DNA from: Solwaraspora sp. WMMD406
GTDB taxonomy: Bacteria > Actinomycetota > Actinomycetes > Mycobacteriales > Micromonosporaceae
NCBI RefSeq assembly: GCF_029626025.1
Contig: NZ_JARUBF010000001.1
Span: 868,001-932,000 of the forward strand
Reading direction: 5' to 3'
DNA: 64,000 nucleotides
The position numbers and the translations under genes are program-made. The notes under the pieces were generated by a model. It saw nothing but the letters and a program-made list of their open reading frames with translations. It did not search any database and was not told the DNA's origin. This document shows positions 17,182 through 25,280 of this stretch, in pieces. Numbering within the stretch: position 1 is the stretch's first letter; every line of letters begins with the position of its first letter.

Positions 17182-18831
17182 TCAGCCGCTCAGCAATCCG
17201 TCGAAGATGCTGTTGAAGACGTTGCCGACGGCCAGGGCGATCAGGATCCCGACAACGACCACCACACCGAGGCCGATCGCCATCGTCAGCACCACCCGGG
17301 TGGTGCCCCGGTTCTCCCGTTCCGGCGTGTCCGCCCAGCCTTGGGCGAGAATGTGGCCGGTGAGGGAACCGGAGTTCTCCACCGCCGGATTGAACGGGAT
17401 CCCGGACGGCATGCCCATCGGCAGCCCCATGGTCGGGTCCGCCCCCGGTGGGGGAGTGTCCCGGCGGGCACCGTAGACCGTCCCACCGCCACCTGGTGTC
17501 GCGTTGGGCTGCCGGGCCCACTCGCCGTACGCCGACGAGGGGGCGGCAGCCGCCGGTGGTGCGCTCGTCGGTGCCGGCGGCACCTGGTACGGCGGGGGCA
17601 GCTGGTAGGGCGCTGCCGCCTGGTACGGGGGACTCGCCGGTGCCGGACTGGTCGGCACCGACGGTCCGACCGGGTCGGGGACGACCGACGGGGCGGCGGT
17701 GCCCGAGTCGAACGTGAGCGGGCTCGACGCGCTGGGCCGGCGGGTCGGCGGGTCGACCGGCGGAAGTGTGTAACCGCCCGGCGAAAACGATGCCGGCGGC
17801 GAGACCGGGGCACCTGCGGACCCGTCGGCGGGTGCCGAGGTCCATGCGGGCGGCGGTGCGATCGGTCCGGGCGCCGGCACCGGCGGTGCCAGTGGCGCGG
17901 GTTCCGGTCCGGGTGCCGGGGCAGGTGCCGGGGCAGGTGCCGGGGCAGGTGCCGGCTCCGGGTCCGGGGTGGCCGGCCGGGGCGGCTCGTACGGGCCCGG
18001 CGGCCGCACCGGATCGGGTGGGAACGGCGGCTCGGCGCCATCCACGGGCTGCTCCGGGCGCTTCGCGCCGTAGATCCGGGCACTGCCGTGCGACAGGGGT
18101 ACCGCGCCCACCTCGTCCAAGGAGACCCGCTGCGCCCCCGCCACGGTCGCTCGGGCGCGGGCCGGCGTGCCGGCACCGTCCGACTTCTCCCCGCTCTGCG
18201 CACCGAACGCTGGGTCCTGGTGGTCGGCCGGCGACACCGGCTCCGCGGCCAGGTGCCGGCCGGCCGTCAGATACTGGACGGACGGGTCGGTTGGCGGCCG
18301 CCAGACCAGGTCGGGCCGGTCCGCCGGTTTGGCTACGTCCGTCGGTGGCGTCCAGGTCGGGACGGGCCGGTCGGCGGGGTCGGGCTGGGTCGCTGGTGGT
18401 GTCGAGGCCGGGGCGGTCGTCGGCGCGGGCTCGGAAGGCTGCCACGCCGACGCGAAGCTCGACCAGGCGGAGGCGGGTGCCGACGACGTACCAGCGGTGC
18501 CGGAGCCGACTCCGGCGAAACGCGCGTCGGGACCAGCGTCGGGATCGGTGCCGATCGAGCCGAGGCCGGTGCCCGGACCGGAATCCGCGTCACCCGTGCC
18601 GTCGGCGGTGGTACCCGGACCCGGTACGACCGGCACGCCCTCGGCCGAATCGGTGCTGGTCGCCTGCGCCCACAGCGCCCCGGCCGGCGGTGCCGGCGGC
18701 AGCTCGTACACGGGCGGGAGCCCGTCGTCCGGCGAAGACGCCTCGGCTCGGCGTGATTGGGCCGGTACGGACCTCGGTGGTGCGCCGTCAACCTGGTCGA
18801 CCGGCGACTGGTCGCGATCCTCGTGCATCAT
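17182..18831 (-). CDS. Proline-rich protein with one C-terminal membrane helix
   Basis: 549 residues from ATG 18831 (MMHEDRDQS). Almost the entire protein is low-complexity Pro/Ala/Ser/Thr with a run of PAPAPA near the centre and repeated WTPPTD/WRPPTD-like short motifs. One strong membrane segment (VVLTMAIGLGVVVVVGILIA) lies near the C-terminus, followed by a short tail. The topology suggests a long cytoplasmic disordered region anchored by a tail helix; function unknown. The frame stays open 195 bases upstream, but that part lacks a good ribosome-binding site. Confidence 0.6.
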   Translation of the reverse strand: MMHEDRDQSPVDQVDGAPPRSVPAQSRRAEASSPDDGLPPVYELPPAPPAGALWAQATSTDSAEGVPVVPGPGTTADGTGDADSGPGTGLGSIGTDPDAGPDARFAGVGSGTAGTSSAPASAWSSFASAWQPSEPAPTTAPASTPPATQPDPADRPVPTWTPPTDVAKPADRPDLVWRPPTDPSVQYLTAGRHLAAEPVSPADHQDPAFGAQSGEKSDGAGTPARARATVAGAQRVSLDEVGAVPLSHGSARIYGAKRPEQPVDGAEPPFPPDPVRPPGPYEPPRPATPDPEPAPAPAPAPAPAPAPGPEPAPLAPPVPAPGPIAPPPAWTSAPADGSAGAPVSPPASFSPGGYTLPPVDPPTRRPSASSPLTFDSGTAAPSVVPDPVGPSVPTSPAPASPPYQAAAPYQLPPPYQVPPAPTSAPPAAAAPSSAYGEWARQPNATPGGGGTVYGARRDTPPPGADPTMGLPMGMPSGIPFNPAVENSGSLTGHILAQGWADTPERENRGTTRVVLTMAIGLGVVVVVGILIALAVGNVFNSIFDGLLSG

Positions 18832-19020
18832 GCCTCCCGTGCCGGCCTTGACCGGACGCCCCGGCCGGTGAACGTCCCCGGCTTCACCGTGCCATATCGA
18901 CGCCGCAGTACACAGCCGGAGTGCCGCCGTACCGACAGGTGGCGCCCCACGGCCGGACGACGTCGGCCGGGCGGCCGATCCGATCATGGCCGTGCGGACA
19001 GCCGGGCATCCGGTGGCGTC

Positions 19021-19089
19021 GCTCAATCCTCCAGCGCGCCGGCGCTCAATCCTCCAGCGCGCCGGCGCTCAATCCTCCAGCGCGCCGGC
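19021..19089. repeat. 23-bp tandem repeat, three perfect copies, over a stop codon
   Basis: Units 19021-19043, 19044-19066 and 19067-19089 are identical (each begins GCTCAATCCTCC). The unit nearest the gene contains the last codons (AGALED) and the TGA of the minus-strand peptidase; the other two lie beyond the stop. Because 23 is not a multiple of three, each extra copy carries its own stop in a different frame. Confidence 0.92.
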
Positions 19090-20712
19090 GCTCGGGCTGC
19101 CGGTCGCCGACCCGGATCCGTTCGGCGTGGCCGCGACCGTGTTCGAGGCCGTACCGCTCGGGGTGCTGGTCGGTGTCCCGGTGCCGGTCGCTTCCGGATC
19201 CGGCGTGCCGGGACCGGTGGTCGGCGTCGGGTCGGGGCCGGTGGGCGTCGGCAGCGGGGACGGCGGCGGCGGAGTCGTCGGTGCCGGAGTCGTCGGTGCC
19301 GGGGTCGTCGGCGTCGGCCCCGGGGTGGTGGGGGTCGGTCCTGGCGTGGTCGGCGTCGGTCCTGGCGTGGTGGGGGTCGGCCCCGGAGTCGTGGGCTTCG
19401 GCCCTGGCGTGGTCGGTGCCGGCGTCGGTGTCGTGGGTACCGGGGTGGGGACGGGGGTGGTCGGCGTGGGAGTCGGGGTGCCGGGGACGGTCGGGGCCGG
19501 CACCTCCCGGATGACCCGGGTCGCCGCGTAGAACCGGGACCACCAGACGGTCGAAACCTTGACCACGTCGCCCGTCGTGGGCGCGTGCACCATCTTGCCG
19601 TCGCCGACGTACATGCCGACGTGGTGGATGCTGGTCCAACTGGAACCGGAGGCGAAGAAGATCAGGTCACCGGGGAGCAGCGCGGAGCGGGTGACGGTGT
19701 TGCCACGGGTGGCGTAGTACTGGTCTTTGGCTACCCGGGGCAGACTGAAGTAGTCGGCGCCAGGCGACCGGTAGGCCGCCCACATCAGCCCGGAACAGTC
19801 GTACCGGCTCGGTCCTTCGGCACCCCACAGGTAGGGCTTGCCGAGTTGCCTGAGCGCGAACTGCAGGGCGGCGACGGCGCGGGGGTGGGCGGTGGTGCTG
19901 GCGATCCCGTCCGACCCGATGCTCTGGCCGATCTCCTGCTCGACCGCCTCGCGTTGGCGTTCGATGGTGACCATCTGCTCGGTGTTTCGCGCCTTGAGCG
20001 CGAGCAGAGCGGTTTCGCGTTGCTTGTAGGTGCCTTCGACGGTGCCGAACTGGGTGCGCAGCGAGTCGAGCCGCGTCAACGCCTCCTGGTAGGCGAGGTA
20101 GGCGGCCTGCTCGGCGGCGGCGGCGAGCGAGACGTCGCGATTCGCGGCGTCGGCACCGATCTCGGGCTGAAGACCGCGCTGCAACCGCGACAGCGCACCA
20201 AGGCCGTGCAGGTCGCCGCCGTACTCGCCGGGTGGCATGGCGGCGGCGTCCTTGAGCGCGAGCGCGGCGGCGCTCTCCGCGTCGCGCTGCGCGGTGAGCA
20301 GTGCCGTCCGGGCCTCGCGCAGCGCCTGTTCGGCCTCGGTCAGCTCGGCGGCGGCCAGGGCCTCGTCTTCCTGCAGCGCCAGGAGCTGCTCGCCGAGTAG
20401 CGCCACCTCGGTCTCACCGGTGTAGATCTGCGCCACGAGCGGACCGTCGGTGACGCTCGGGACGAAGGTCGACGGGGTGCTCGGCCCGGCCGTCGGCCCG
20501 GTGCCGGGCAGTCGCAGGCCGCCGGCGGGGACCGGTCGGCTGCCGGTGTCGGGTACGGCGACCGGTTGGGCGTAGACCGGGCTGGCGAGGGCGATCGTGG
20601 TGACCGCGCCGAGCAGCGCGGCCCAGAGGGTGGGGGACAGCCGTGGTGGCAGGACGCCACTGGCTCGGGTCGGGTGCCGTCGTGGTGGCTTGCCGCTGTT
20701 GCCTCGTGCCAT
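19069..20712 (-). CDS. Secreted NlpC/P60 cell-wall peptidase
   Basis: 547 residues from ATG 20712 (MARGNSGKPP). A signal peptide (about residues 1-47, ending near VYAQP) is followed by a coiled-coil of about 180 residues rich in Glu/Ala/Leu, then the NlpC/P60 domain: YDCSGLMWAAY with the catalytic Cys, and HHVGMYVGDGKMVHAP with the catalytic His. A Pro/Thr-rich tail of repeated TTPGPTPTTPG units closes the protein, probably spanning the wall. This is the RipA-like layout, acting on peptidoglycan D-Glu-mDAP bonds during division. It is divergent from mqnE with 247 bases between. Confidence 0.9.
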   Translation of the reverse strand: MARGNSGKPPRRHPTRASGVLPPRLSPTLWAALLGAVTTIALASPVYAQPVAVPDTGSRPVPAGGLRLPGTGPTAGPSTPSTFVPSVTDGPLVAQIYTGETEVALLGEQLLALQEDEALAAAELTEAEQALREARTALLTAQRDAESAAALALKDAAAMPPGEYGGDLHGLGALSRLQRGLQPEIGADAANRDVSLAAAAEQAAYLAYQEALTRLDSLRTQFGTVEGTYKQRETALLALKARNTEQMVTIERQREAVEQEIGQSIGSDGIASTTAHPRAVAALQFALRQLGKPYLWGAEGPSRYDCSGLMWAAYRSPGADYFSLPRVAKDQYYATRGNTVTRSALLPGDLIFFASGSSWTSIHHVGMYVGDGKMVHAPTTGDVVKVSTVWWSRFYAATRVIREVPAPTVPGTPTPTPTTPVPTPVPTTPTPAPTTPGPKPTTPGPTPTTPGPTPTTPGPTPTTPGPTPTTPAPTTPAPTTPPPPSPLPTPTGPDPTPTTGPGTPDPEATGTGTPTSTPSGTASNTVAATPNGSGSATGSPSAGALED

Positions 20713-20959
20713 GCCCGTCCGCTCCCCGTACCGCCGCATTTGTCCCGATGCCCGTGCCCCGGAACCGAGTCGCGCCGCCTGGTGTTGGTTGTCCCTCATT
20801 GGTCTTACCGCACGGGACCCGTGATGTCGATGTTCCGGGAGGTTACGAGACCCTGAGAAATGGTGGGCAGGCGCATGACCTACGTCGCTGCCGGGCCGGC
20901 CGATCGGCCGATCCCCGACGCGGCGACGTAGGCTCGGGCCGGAGCGTGCGGGAAGGGAT

Positions 20960-22138
20960 GTGGCGAACGTGGACGCTGGTCGCAAGCGTGAGCTCGAAGA
21001 GAAGGTGTACGCGGGGGAGCGGCTCGACTACGCCGACGGGGTGGACCTCTACGCCAGCGACGACCTGGCCTGGCTGGGCCGGCTCGCGCACCACCGGCGT
21101 ACCGAACTCAACGGCGACCGGGTGATGTTCAACGTCAACCGGCACCTCAACCTGACCAACGTCTGCAGCGCCTCCTGCGCGTACTGCTCGTTCCAGCGCA
21201 AGCCGGGCGAGAAGGACGCCTACACGATGCGGATCGAAGAAGCCGTCCGCAAGGCCAAGGAGATGGAGGACGAGCAGCTCACCGAGCTGCACATCGTCAA
21301 CGGCCTGCACCCCACCCTGCCCTGGCGCTACTACCCCAAGGTGCTGCGCGAGCTCAAGGCCGCCCTGCCGAACGTCAAGCTCAAGGCGTTCACCGCCACC
21401 GAGGTGCAGTGGTTCGAGAAGATCAGCGGCCTGCCGGCCGACGAGATCCTCGACGAGCTGATGGACGCCGGCCTGGAGTCGCTGACCGGCGGCGGCGCGG
21501 AGATCTTCGACTGGGAGGTCCGCCAGCACATCGTCGACCACGCCTGCCACTGGGAGGACTGGTCGCGAATTCACCGGCTCGCCCACAGCAAGGGGCTGCG
21601 GACCCCGTCGACGATGCTCTACGGCCACATCGAGGAACCCCGCCACCGGGTCGACCACGTGCTGCGGCTGCGCGAACTGCAGGACGAGACCGGCGGCTTC
21701 ACCGTCTTCATCCCGCTGCGTTACCAGCACGACTTCGTCGACTCGGCGGACGGCAAGATCCGTAACCGGATCCAGGAGCGGACCACGATGGCCGCCCCGG
21801 CCGAGTCGCTGAAGACGTTCGCGGTGTCCCGGCTGCTGTTCGACAACGTGCCGCACGTCAAGTGTTTCTGGGTGATGCACGGGCTGTCGGTGGCGCAGCT
21901 GTCGCTCAACTTCGGCGTCGACGACCTGGACGGCTCGGTCGTCGAGTACAAGATCACCCACGACGCCGACGCGTACGGCACGCCGAACACCATGCACCGC
22001 GACGACCTGCTGCACCTGATCTGGGACGCTGGCTTCCAGCCGGTCGAACGGGACACCCGCTACCAGGTGGTACGGGAGTACGACCGGCCGCCGACGCTGG
22101 CGGAGCGCCGCGCCGAGCCACAGCAGATCTGGGCCTGA
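20960..22138 (+). CDS. mqnE: Aminofutalosine synthase MqnE
   Basis: 392-residue radical SAM enzyme. The cluster-binding motif CSASCAYC has cysteines at residues 69, 73 and 76. The N-terminal YADGVDLY-like segment and the C-terminal RYQVVREYDRPPTLAERR are typical of MqnE rather than MqnC. It joins S-adenosylmethionine and 3-(1-carboxyvinyloxy)benzoate to give aminofutalosine, the second step of the futalosine pathway. GTG 20960 has a GGAAGGGA ribosome-binding site. Its presence together with UbiD/UbiA/UbiX homologues indicates menaquinone is made by this route, though MqnA, B, C and D are not in the window. Confidence 0.93.
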   Translation: MANVDAGRKRELEEKVYAGERLDYADGVDLYASDDLAWLGRLAHHRRTELNGDRVMFNVNRHLNLTNVCSASCAYCSFQRKPGEKDAYTMRIEEAVRKAKEMEDEQLTELHIVNGLHPTLPWRYYPKVLRELKAALPNVKLKAFTATEVQWFEKISGLPADEILDELMDAGLESLTGGGAEIFDWEVRQHIVDHACHWEDWSRIHRLAHSKGLRTPSTMLYGHIEEPRHRVDHVLRLRELQDETGGFTVFIPLRYQHDFVDSADGKIRNRIQERTTMAAPAESLKTFAVSRLLFDNVPHVKCFWVMHGLSVAQLSLNFGVDDLDGSVVEYKITHDADAYGTPNTMHRDDLLHLIWDAGFQPVERDTRYQVVREYDRPPTLAERRAEPQQIWA

Positions 22139-22156
22139 GCCGGATCTGCGGGGCGG

Positions 22157-23353
22157 TCACCGCGCCGCGTACCAGCGGCGGCCGACCGTCGCGGTCGTTC
22201 CGTGCACCACGGTGCTGAGCGCGACCACCAGCGTGCCGGCCGCCCACAACCGTGGATCGACCGCCCCCTCCCGATGGCTGTACGTCAGGTAGAACAACGC
22301 GGAGACGCCGATCGGACCGAACCACCCGAGGAACACCGCGTCCCGCCACGACATGCCGAGAGCGGGCCGCAGCGCCACCACCACCACCGGCAGCCGGCGC
22401 AGCAGCAGCACGGCCACCGCGAAGGCGGCGGCCGGCCACCCGAGTTCCAGCCACTGCCGCCAGGGCAGCTCCAAGCCCAGTAGGAAGAACACTGGCAACA
22501 CCAGATACCGGGTGAGCGCGTCGTCGAGCCGTTGCTCGGACGCCCGGGACTCCTGGCCGATCATGCGGTTGTATGCCAGACCGGTGACGAACACGGCGAG
22601 AACAGCGTCGGTACCGGCCATCCGCGCGATGCCCAACGCGGCGACCCCGAGTACGGCGGCGAAGATCAACAACGAACCTTTGTCGACCTGCTCACGTGCC
22701 TCGGCGGCCCGTACCGCCCGTCCCGCGACGTAGCCCACGGTGAGGCCGACCAGCACCGCGCCAACCACCCCCCAGGCCGCCTCGAACAGCTGCTCGCCCG
22801 CCGGACGGGGCACCGCGGCGATCAACGCCAACACGACGAAGAGGAACGCGAGCCCGTCGTTCGCACCCGACTCTCCGCTGATCACCTGTCGTAGCCGGGC
22901 CGGCAGGCTCTGCTCGGCCGGCTGTCCAGATACCACGCTCGACGCCAGCACCGGATCGGTGGGAGTCAGACAGGCCCCGAGCAGCACCGCCAGGGCGGCC
23001 GGGAGTCCGAGCACCGACCACGCCAGCCCGGCGCCGATCAGCGCCATGCCTGCCATACCGGCCACCAGCAAGACACCTATCGGACGAAGGACCGTCCGGT
23101 ACGCCGTGGCGGAGAAGCGCAGCGCGACCGCCATCAACGAGATCGCCAACAGGATCCGGGTGGTCTCCAACGTCAGCCCGGCCATCCGCTGGTCGGTCAG
23201 GTCGATCAACCCGAGGACCGGACCGGCCAGGACGCCCAGCAGCAGCGCCAGCAGCGGCTCGCTCACCGGTGCCCGCCGGATCGCGCTCGACCAGAAGGCG
23301 AGCAGTACGGCGAGGACACCGACCAGCGTGTAGCCCAGATGCAGCGAGCGCAT
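22157..23353 (-). CDS. Cation/proton antiporter (CPA1 type)
   Basis: 398 residues, about 12 membrane segments. TPTDPVLASSVV and SGESGANDGLAF carry the Thr-Asp pair and the Asn-Asp pair characteristic of CPA1 Na+(K+)/H+ exchangers. There is no long cytoplasmic tail and no TrkA domain. The start ATG 23353 (MRSLHLGY) is preferred to one three codons earlier. It is convergent with mqnE and separated from it by 18 bases. Confidence 0.88.
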   Translation of the reverse strand: MRSLHLGYTLVGVLAVLLAFWSSAIRRAPVSEPLLALLLGVLAGPVLGLIDLTDQRMAGLTLETTRILLAISLMAVALRFSATAYRTVLRPIGVLLVAGMAGMALIGAGLAWSVLGLPAALAVLLGACLTPTDPVLASSVVSGQPAEQSLPARLRQVISGESGANDGLAFLFVVLALIAAVPRPAGEQLFEAAWGVVGAVLVGLTVGYVAGRAVRAAEAREQVDKGSLLIFAAVLGVAALGIARMAGTDAVLAVFVTGLAYNRMIGQESRASEQRLDDALTRYLVLPVFFLLGLELPWRQWLELGWPAAAFAVAVLLLRRLPVVVVALRPALGMSWRDAVFLGWFGPIGVSALFYLTYSHREGAVDPRLWAAGTLVVALSTVVHGTTATVGRRWYAAR

Positions 23354-23470
23354 GCCGCCCACTTACCCGGCGAACCGGTGGTTGAGACCGCCGTACACCA
23401 TGCGACCCACCTCGGGGTCTGCTGGCTGCGCGGACAGCTCCCCGGCGCGAAGGCGTACCCTCATCAGGTC

Positions 23471-23908
23471 ATGGCTGAATCGAAGAGTGACGCGCGTCCG
23501 CGCCGCGACGCCGAGGGCCGGATCGCGACGTTGGCGGACCTAATCGGCGTGGTGCTCGCCGGTCTGGTGATCGGCCTGCTCGTGCTGCTCCTCTTCGACG
23601 GCGTGTTCCAGCTGATCGCGTCCGGACGGCTGGGCCAGTCCAACGGGTGGCTGGCGGTGATCCTGCCGGCGTGGCTGTTCGCCGACGACTTCCGCGCGTG
23701 GCGCGGCGGAAGCGCCCGGTTCGTCGCCGCGCTGGTGGCGCTCGGCGTCGGGGTCGCCTCCGGCCTGCTCGCCGCCGGCGTCGCCACCGGGATCGTCTTC
23801 GGGCTGCCACCGTTGGTCAGTGGCGGGATCGGCGCGGCGGTCCTCTCGGTGGCGTACGCGACGGTCTGGTTTCACGGCGTCCGGTGGCTCGACGGCCGCA
23901 CTGGCTGA
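23471..23908 (+). CDS. Small four-helix membrane protein
   Basis: 145 residues from ATG 23471. A charged N-terminus (KSDARPRRDAEGR) is followed by four hydrophobic segments (about residues 20-43, 52-66, 82-105, 115-137). No motif of a known transporter is present. The following DUF4229 gene begins 15 bases after the stop, so the two are likely co-transcribed. Function unknown. Confidence 0.75.
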   Translation: MAESKSDARPRRDAEGRIATLADLIGVVLAGLVIGLLVLLLFDGVFQLIASGRLGQSNGWLAVILPAWLFADDFRAWRGGSARFVAALVALGVGVASGLLAAGVATGIVFGLPPLVSGGIGAAVLSVAYATVWFHGVRWLDGRTG

Positions 23909-23923
23909 GTGGTGAGGAGAGAC

Positions 23924-24223
23924 ATGAGTCCTGCGGTCAAGTACACGCTCGGTCGGATCGGACTGTTCGCCGTCGTCGTCCTGGCACTCTGGCCGATCGA
24001 CATGAACATTTTTCTGAAACTGATGATCGCGGTGATTTTCTCGGCCGCGTTGTCGTTCTTTCTGATGCGTGGCTGGCGGGACGAGATGGCGCAGCAGATC
24101 GCCGAGTCGGCCGAGCGCCGCCGGGCCGAGAAGGATCGCCTGCGGTCCGCGCTGGCCGGCGACGACGAGCCCGACACCGCCAACCGATCCGACGGTACGC
24201 CGGACGACGGCACCCGCCGCTGA
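23924..24223 (+). CDS. DUF4229 membrane protein
   Basis: 99 residues from ATG 23924 (MSPAVKYTLGR), with a GAGGAGAGA ribosome-binding site; an in-frame GTG 15 bases upstream is less likely. Two hydrophobic segments are followed by the family's RGWRDEMAQQIAESAERRRAEKDRL coiled stretch (residues about 46-70). DUF4229 is confined to actinobacteria and often lies near menaquinone genes; its role is not known. The last eight codons and stop are the first unit of a tandem repeat. Confidence 0.85.
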   Translation: MSPAVKYTLGRIGLFAVVVLALWPIDMNIFLKLMIAVIFSAALSFFLMRGWRDEMAQQIAESAERRRAEKDRLRSALAGDDEPDTANRSDGTPDDGTRR

Positions 24224-24297
24224 GCCGGACGACGGCACCGCCGCTGAGCCGGACGACGGCACCCGCCTCCGAGCCTGACGACGGCACCCGCCTCCGA
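24199..24297. repeat. 25-bp tandem repeat starting inside the DUF4229 gene end
   Basis: Four units (24199-24223, 24224-24247, 24248-24272, 24273-24297), each beginning GCC(G/T)GACGACGG. Unit 1 ends exactly on the TGA of the DUF4229 gene. Units 3 and 4 differ from 1 and 2 at the 3' end (CCTCCGA for CCGCTGA), and unit 2 lacks one C. Confidence 0.9.
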
Positions 24298-24370
24298 GCC
24301 CGTCGTCATCGGCTGCGGAGCCCGTCGGTCCGCTGTGGCTCGACGCAGCGGCCACTGTGGTCGAGGAATT

Positions 24371-24400
24371 GCGAACAATGCTCAACTCGCGCATTGTCGC
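24371..24400 (+). promoter_or_regulatory. Inverted repeat upstream of the Csb2-like gene
   Basis: GCGAACAATGC (24371-24381) and GCATTGTCGC (24391-24400) are complementary apart from one bulged base, with 9 bases between, 54 bases upstream of the ATG. It has the look of an operator for a dimeric regulator or a 5' leader hairpin of the Csb2-like mRNA. The surrounding 24300-24453 has no coding capacity that I recognise. Confidence 0.45.
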
Positions 24401-24453
24401 AGGCATGCGGTAAACCTGGTAGGCGAACGTCCACTTGGCCTCCGGGGACGGAA

Positions 24454-25254
24454 ATGATGGACACATCTGCCGAACCGTATCCAGAGATGTTGGTCTGGGC
24501 GATCCGTAAACCCATCGTGCCGATCGCCGGCGGCAACTTGCTCGTCGTCACCGACGGGCTACGTCGAGCCGTGCGCAGCCGGGTCGGCGCGGTCTGCAAA
24601 CGCCGTGGCGTGCCGGTGCCGACCCAGGTCACCGGGCACGGCGCCGACGGCCGGCCGCACCTGGCGTTCCTGCCGATGCTCGACGTCGGTCACCGGCGCG
24701 CCGACGGCCACCTGCTCGGCGTCGCCGTGGCGATCCCCGCCGACCTGCCGACCGAGGATCAAAAGCTCATCTCGTACGGCCTGCTCAACGACGACGGTCC
24801 GATCGACACGCTGCGGCTCGGGGCCAACGGCCTGCTGTCGCTGGCGCATCAGACCGATCCGCGACCGTCGTCCGGACTCGATCCACAGCGGTGGCGCGCA
24901 CCGGCCCCGGGCGCCCGACGCTGGATCACGGTGACCCCGGTGATGCTCGACCGCCGCCCGCACGCCCGGCACACCGTCGCCGCCGTCGACCGTCTGGCCG
25001 AGTCATTCGTGGCGGCCGGCTACCCCCGGCCGCGTTCGGCGAGTCTCCTGGACCGCTCGACCGTGCCGGGCGCGGTCCGAGGCCCGCACTCGGGTACGAT
25101 CCCCGACAGCCGGCAGCACCGGCCCTTCACCCACTGCCGAGTCGAGTTCCCCACCCCGGTACGCGGACCGGTGATCGCCGGTCGGCTACGTCACCTCGGC
25201 TGCGGGATGCTCGTCCCGGATCCCACCGACCTCCCGGCACGGCCTCCACAGTAG
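24454..25254 (+). CDS. Csb2-like protein, Cas6-like C-terminal half only
   Basis: 266 residues from ATG 24454 with a GGGGACGGA ribosome-binding site. The sequence resembles the C-terminal half of Csb2 (GSU0054 family), the fused Cas5-Cas6 protein of type I-U/I-G CRISPR systems: VTGHGADGRPHLAFLP and VGHRRADGHLLGVA, then RRWITVTPVMLDR, GYPRPRSA, and a Gly-rich RGPVIAGRLRHLGCGMLVP near the end, the usual Cas6-type glycine loop. Family members are around 500 residues with a Cas5-like N-terminal domain; that domain is missing, and upstream sequence in the same frame does not resemble it. No other cas gene is nearby. The conserved histidines remain, so crRNA processing activity is possible; whether it acts on the array at 7.9-8.4 kb is inference. 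Confidence 0.75.
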   Translation: MMDTSAEPYPEMLVWAIRKPIVPIAGGNLLVVTDGLRRAVRSRVGAVCKRRGVPVPTQVTGHGADGRPHLAFLPMLDVGHRRADGHLLGVAVAIPADLPTEDQKLISYGLLNDDGPIDTLRLGANGLLSLAHQTDPRPSSGLDPQRWRAPAPGARRWITVTPVMLDRRPHARHTVAAVDRLAESFVAAGYPRPRSASLLDRSTVPGAVRGPHSGTIPDSRQHRPFTHCRVEFPTPVRGPVIAGRLRHLGCGMLVPDPTDLPARPPQ

Positions 25255-25280
25255 GCGGTCCCCCAGCTCACGGAGCTCAT

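Noticed and set aside
17182-18831. A long plus-strand open frame (17131-18756) antisense to the proline-rich gene.
   Set aside because: It is the Arg/Gly-rich mirror of a GC-rich coding region; the minus frame has the natural start, membrane helix and neighbours.
20713-20959. A c-di-AMP (ydaO) riboswitch upstream of the NlpC/P60 gene, often seen in actinobacteria.
   Set aside because: The expected conserved stems and motif could not be found when reading the minus strand of this intergenic region.
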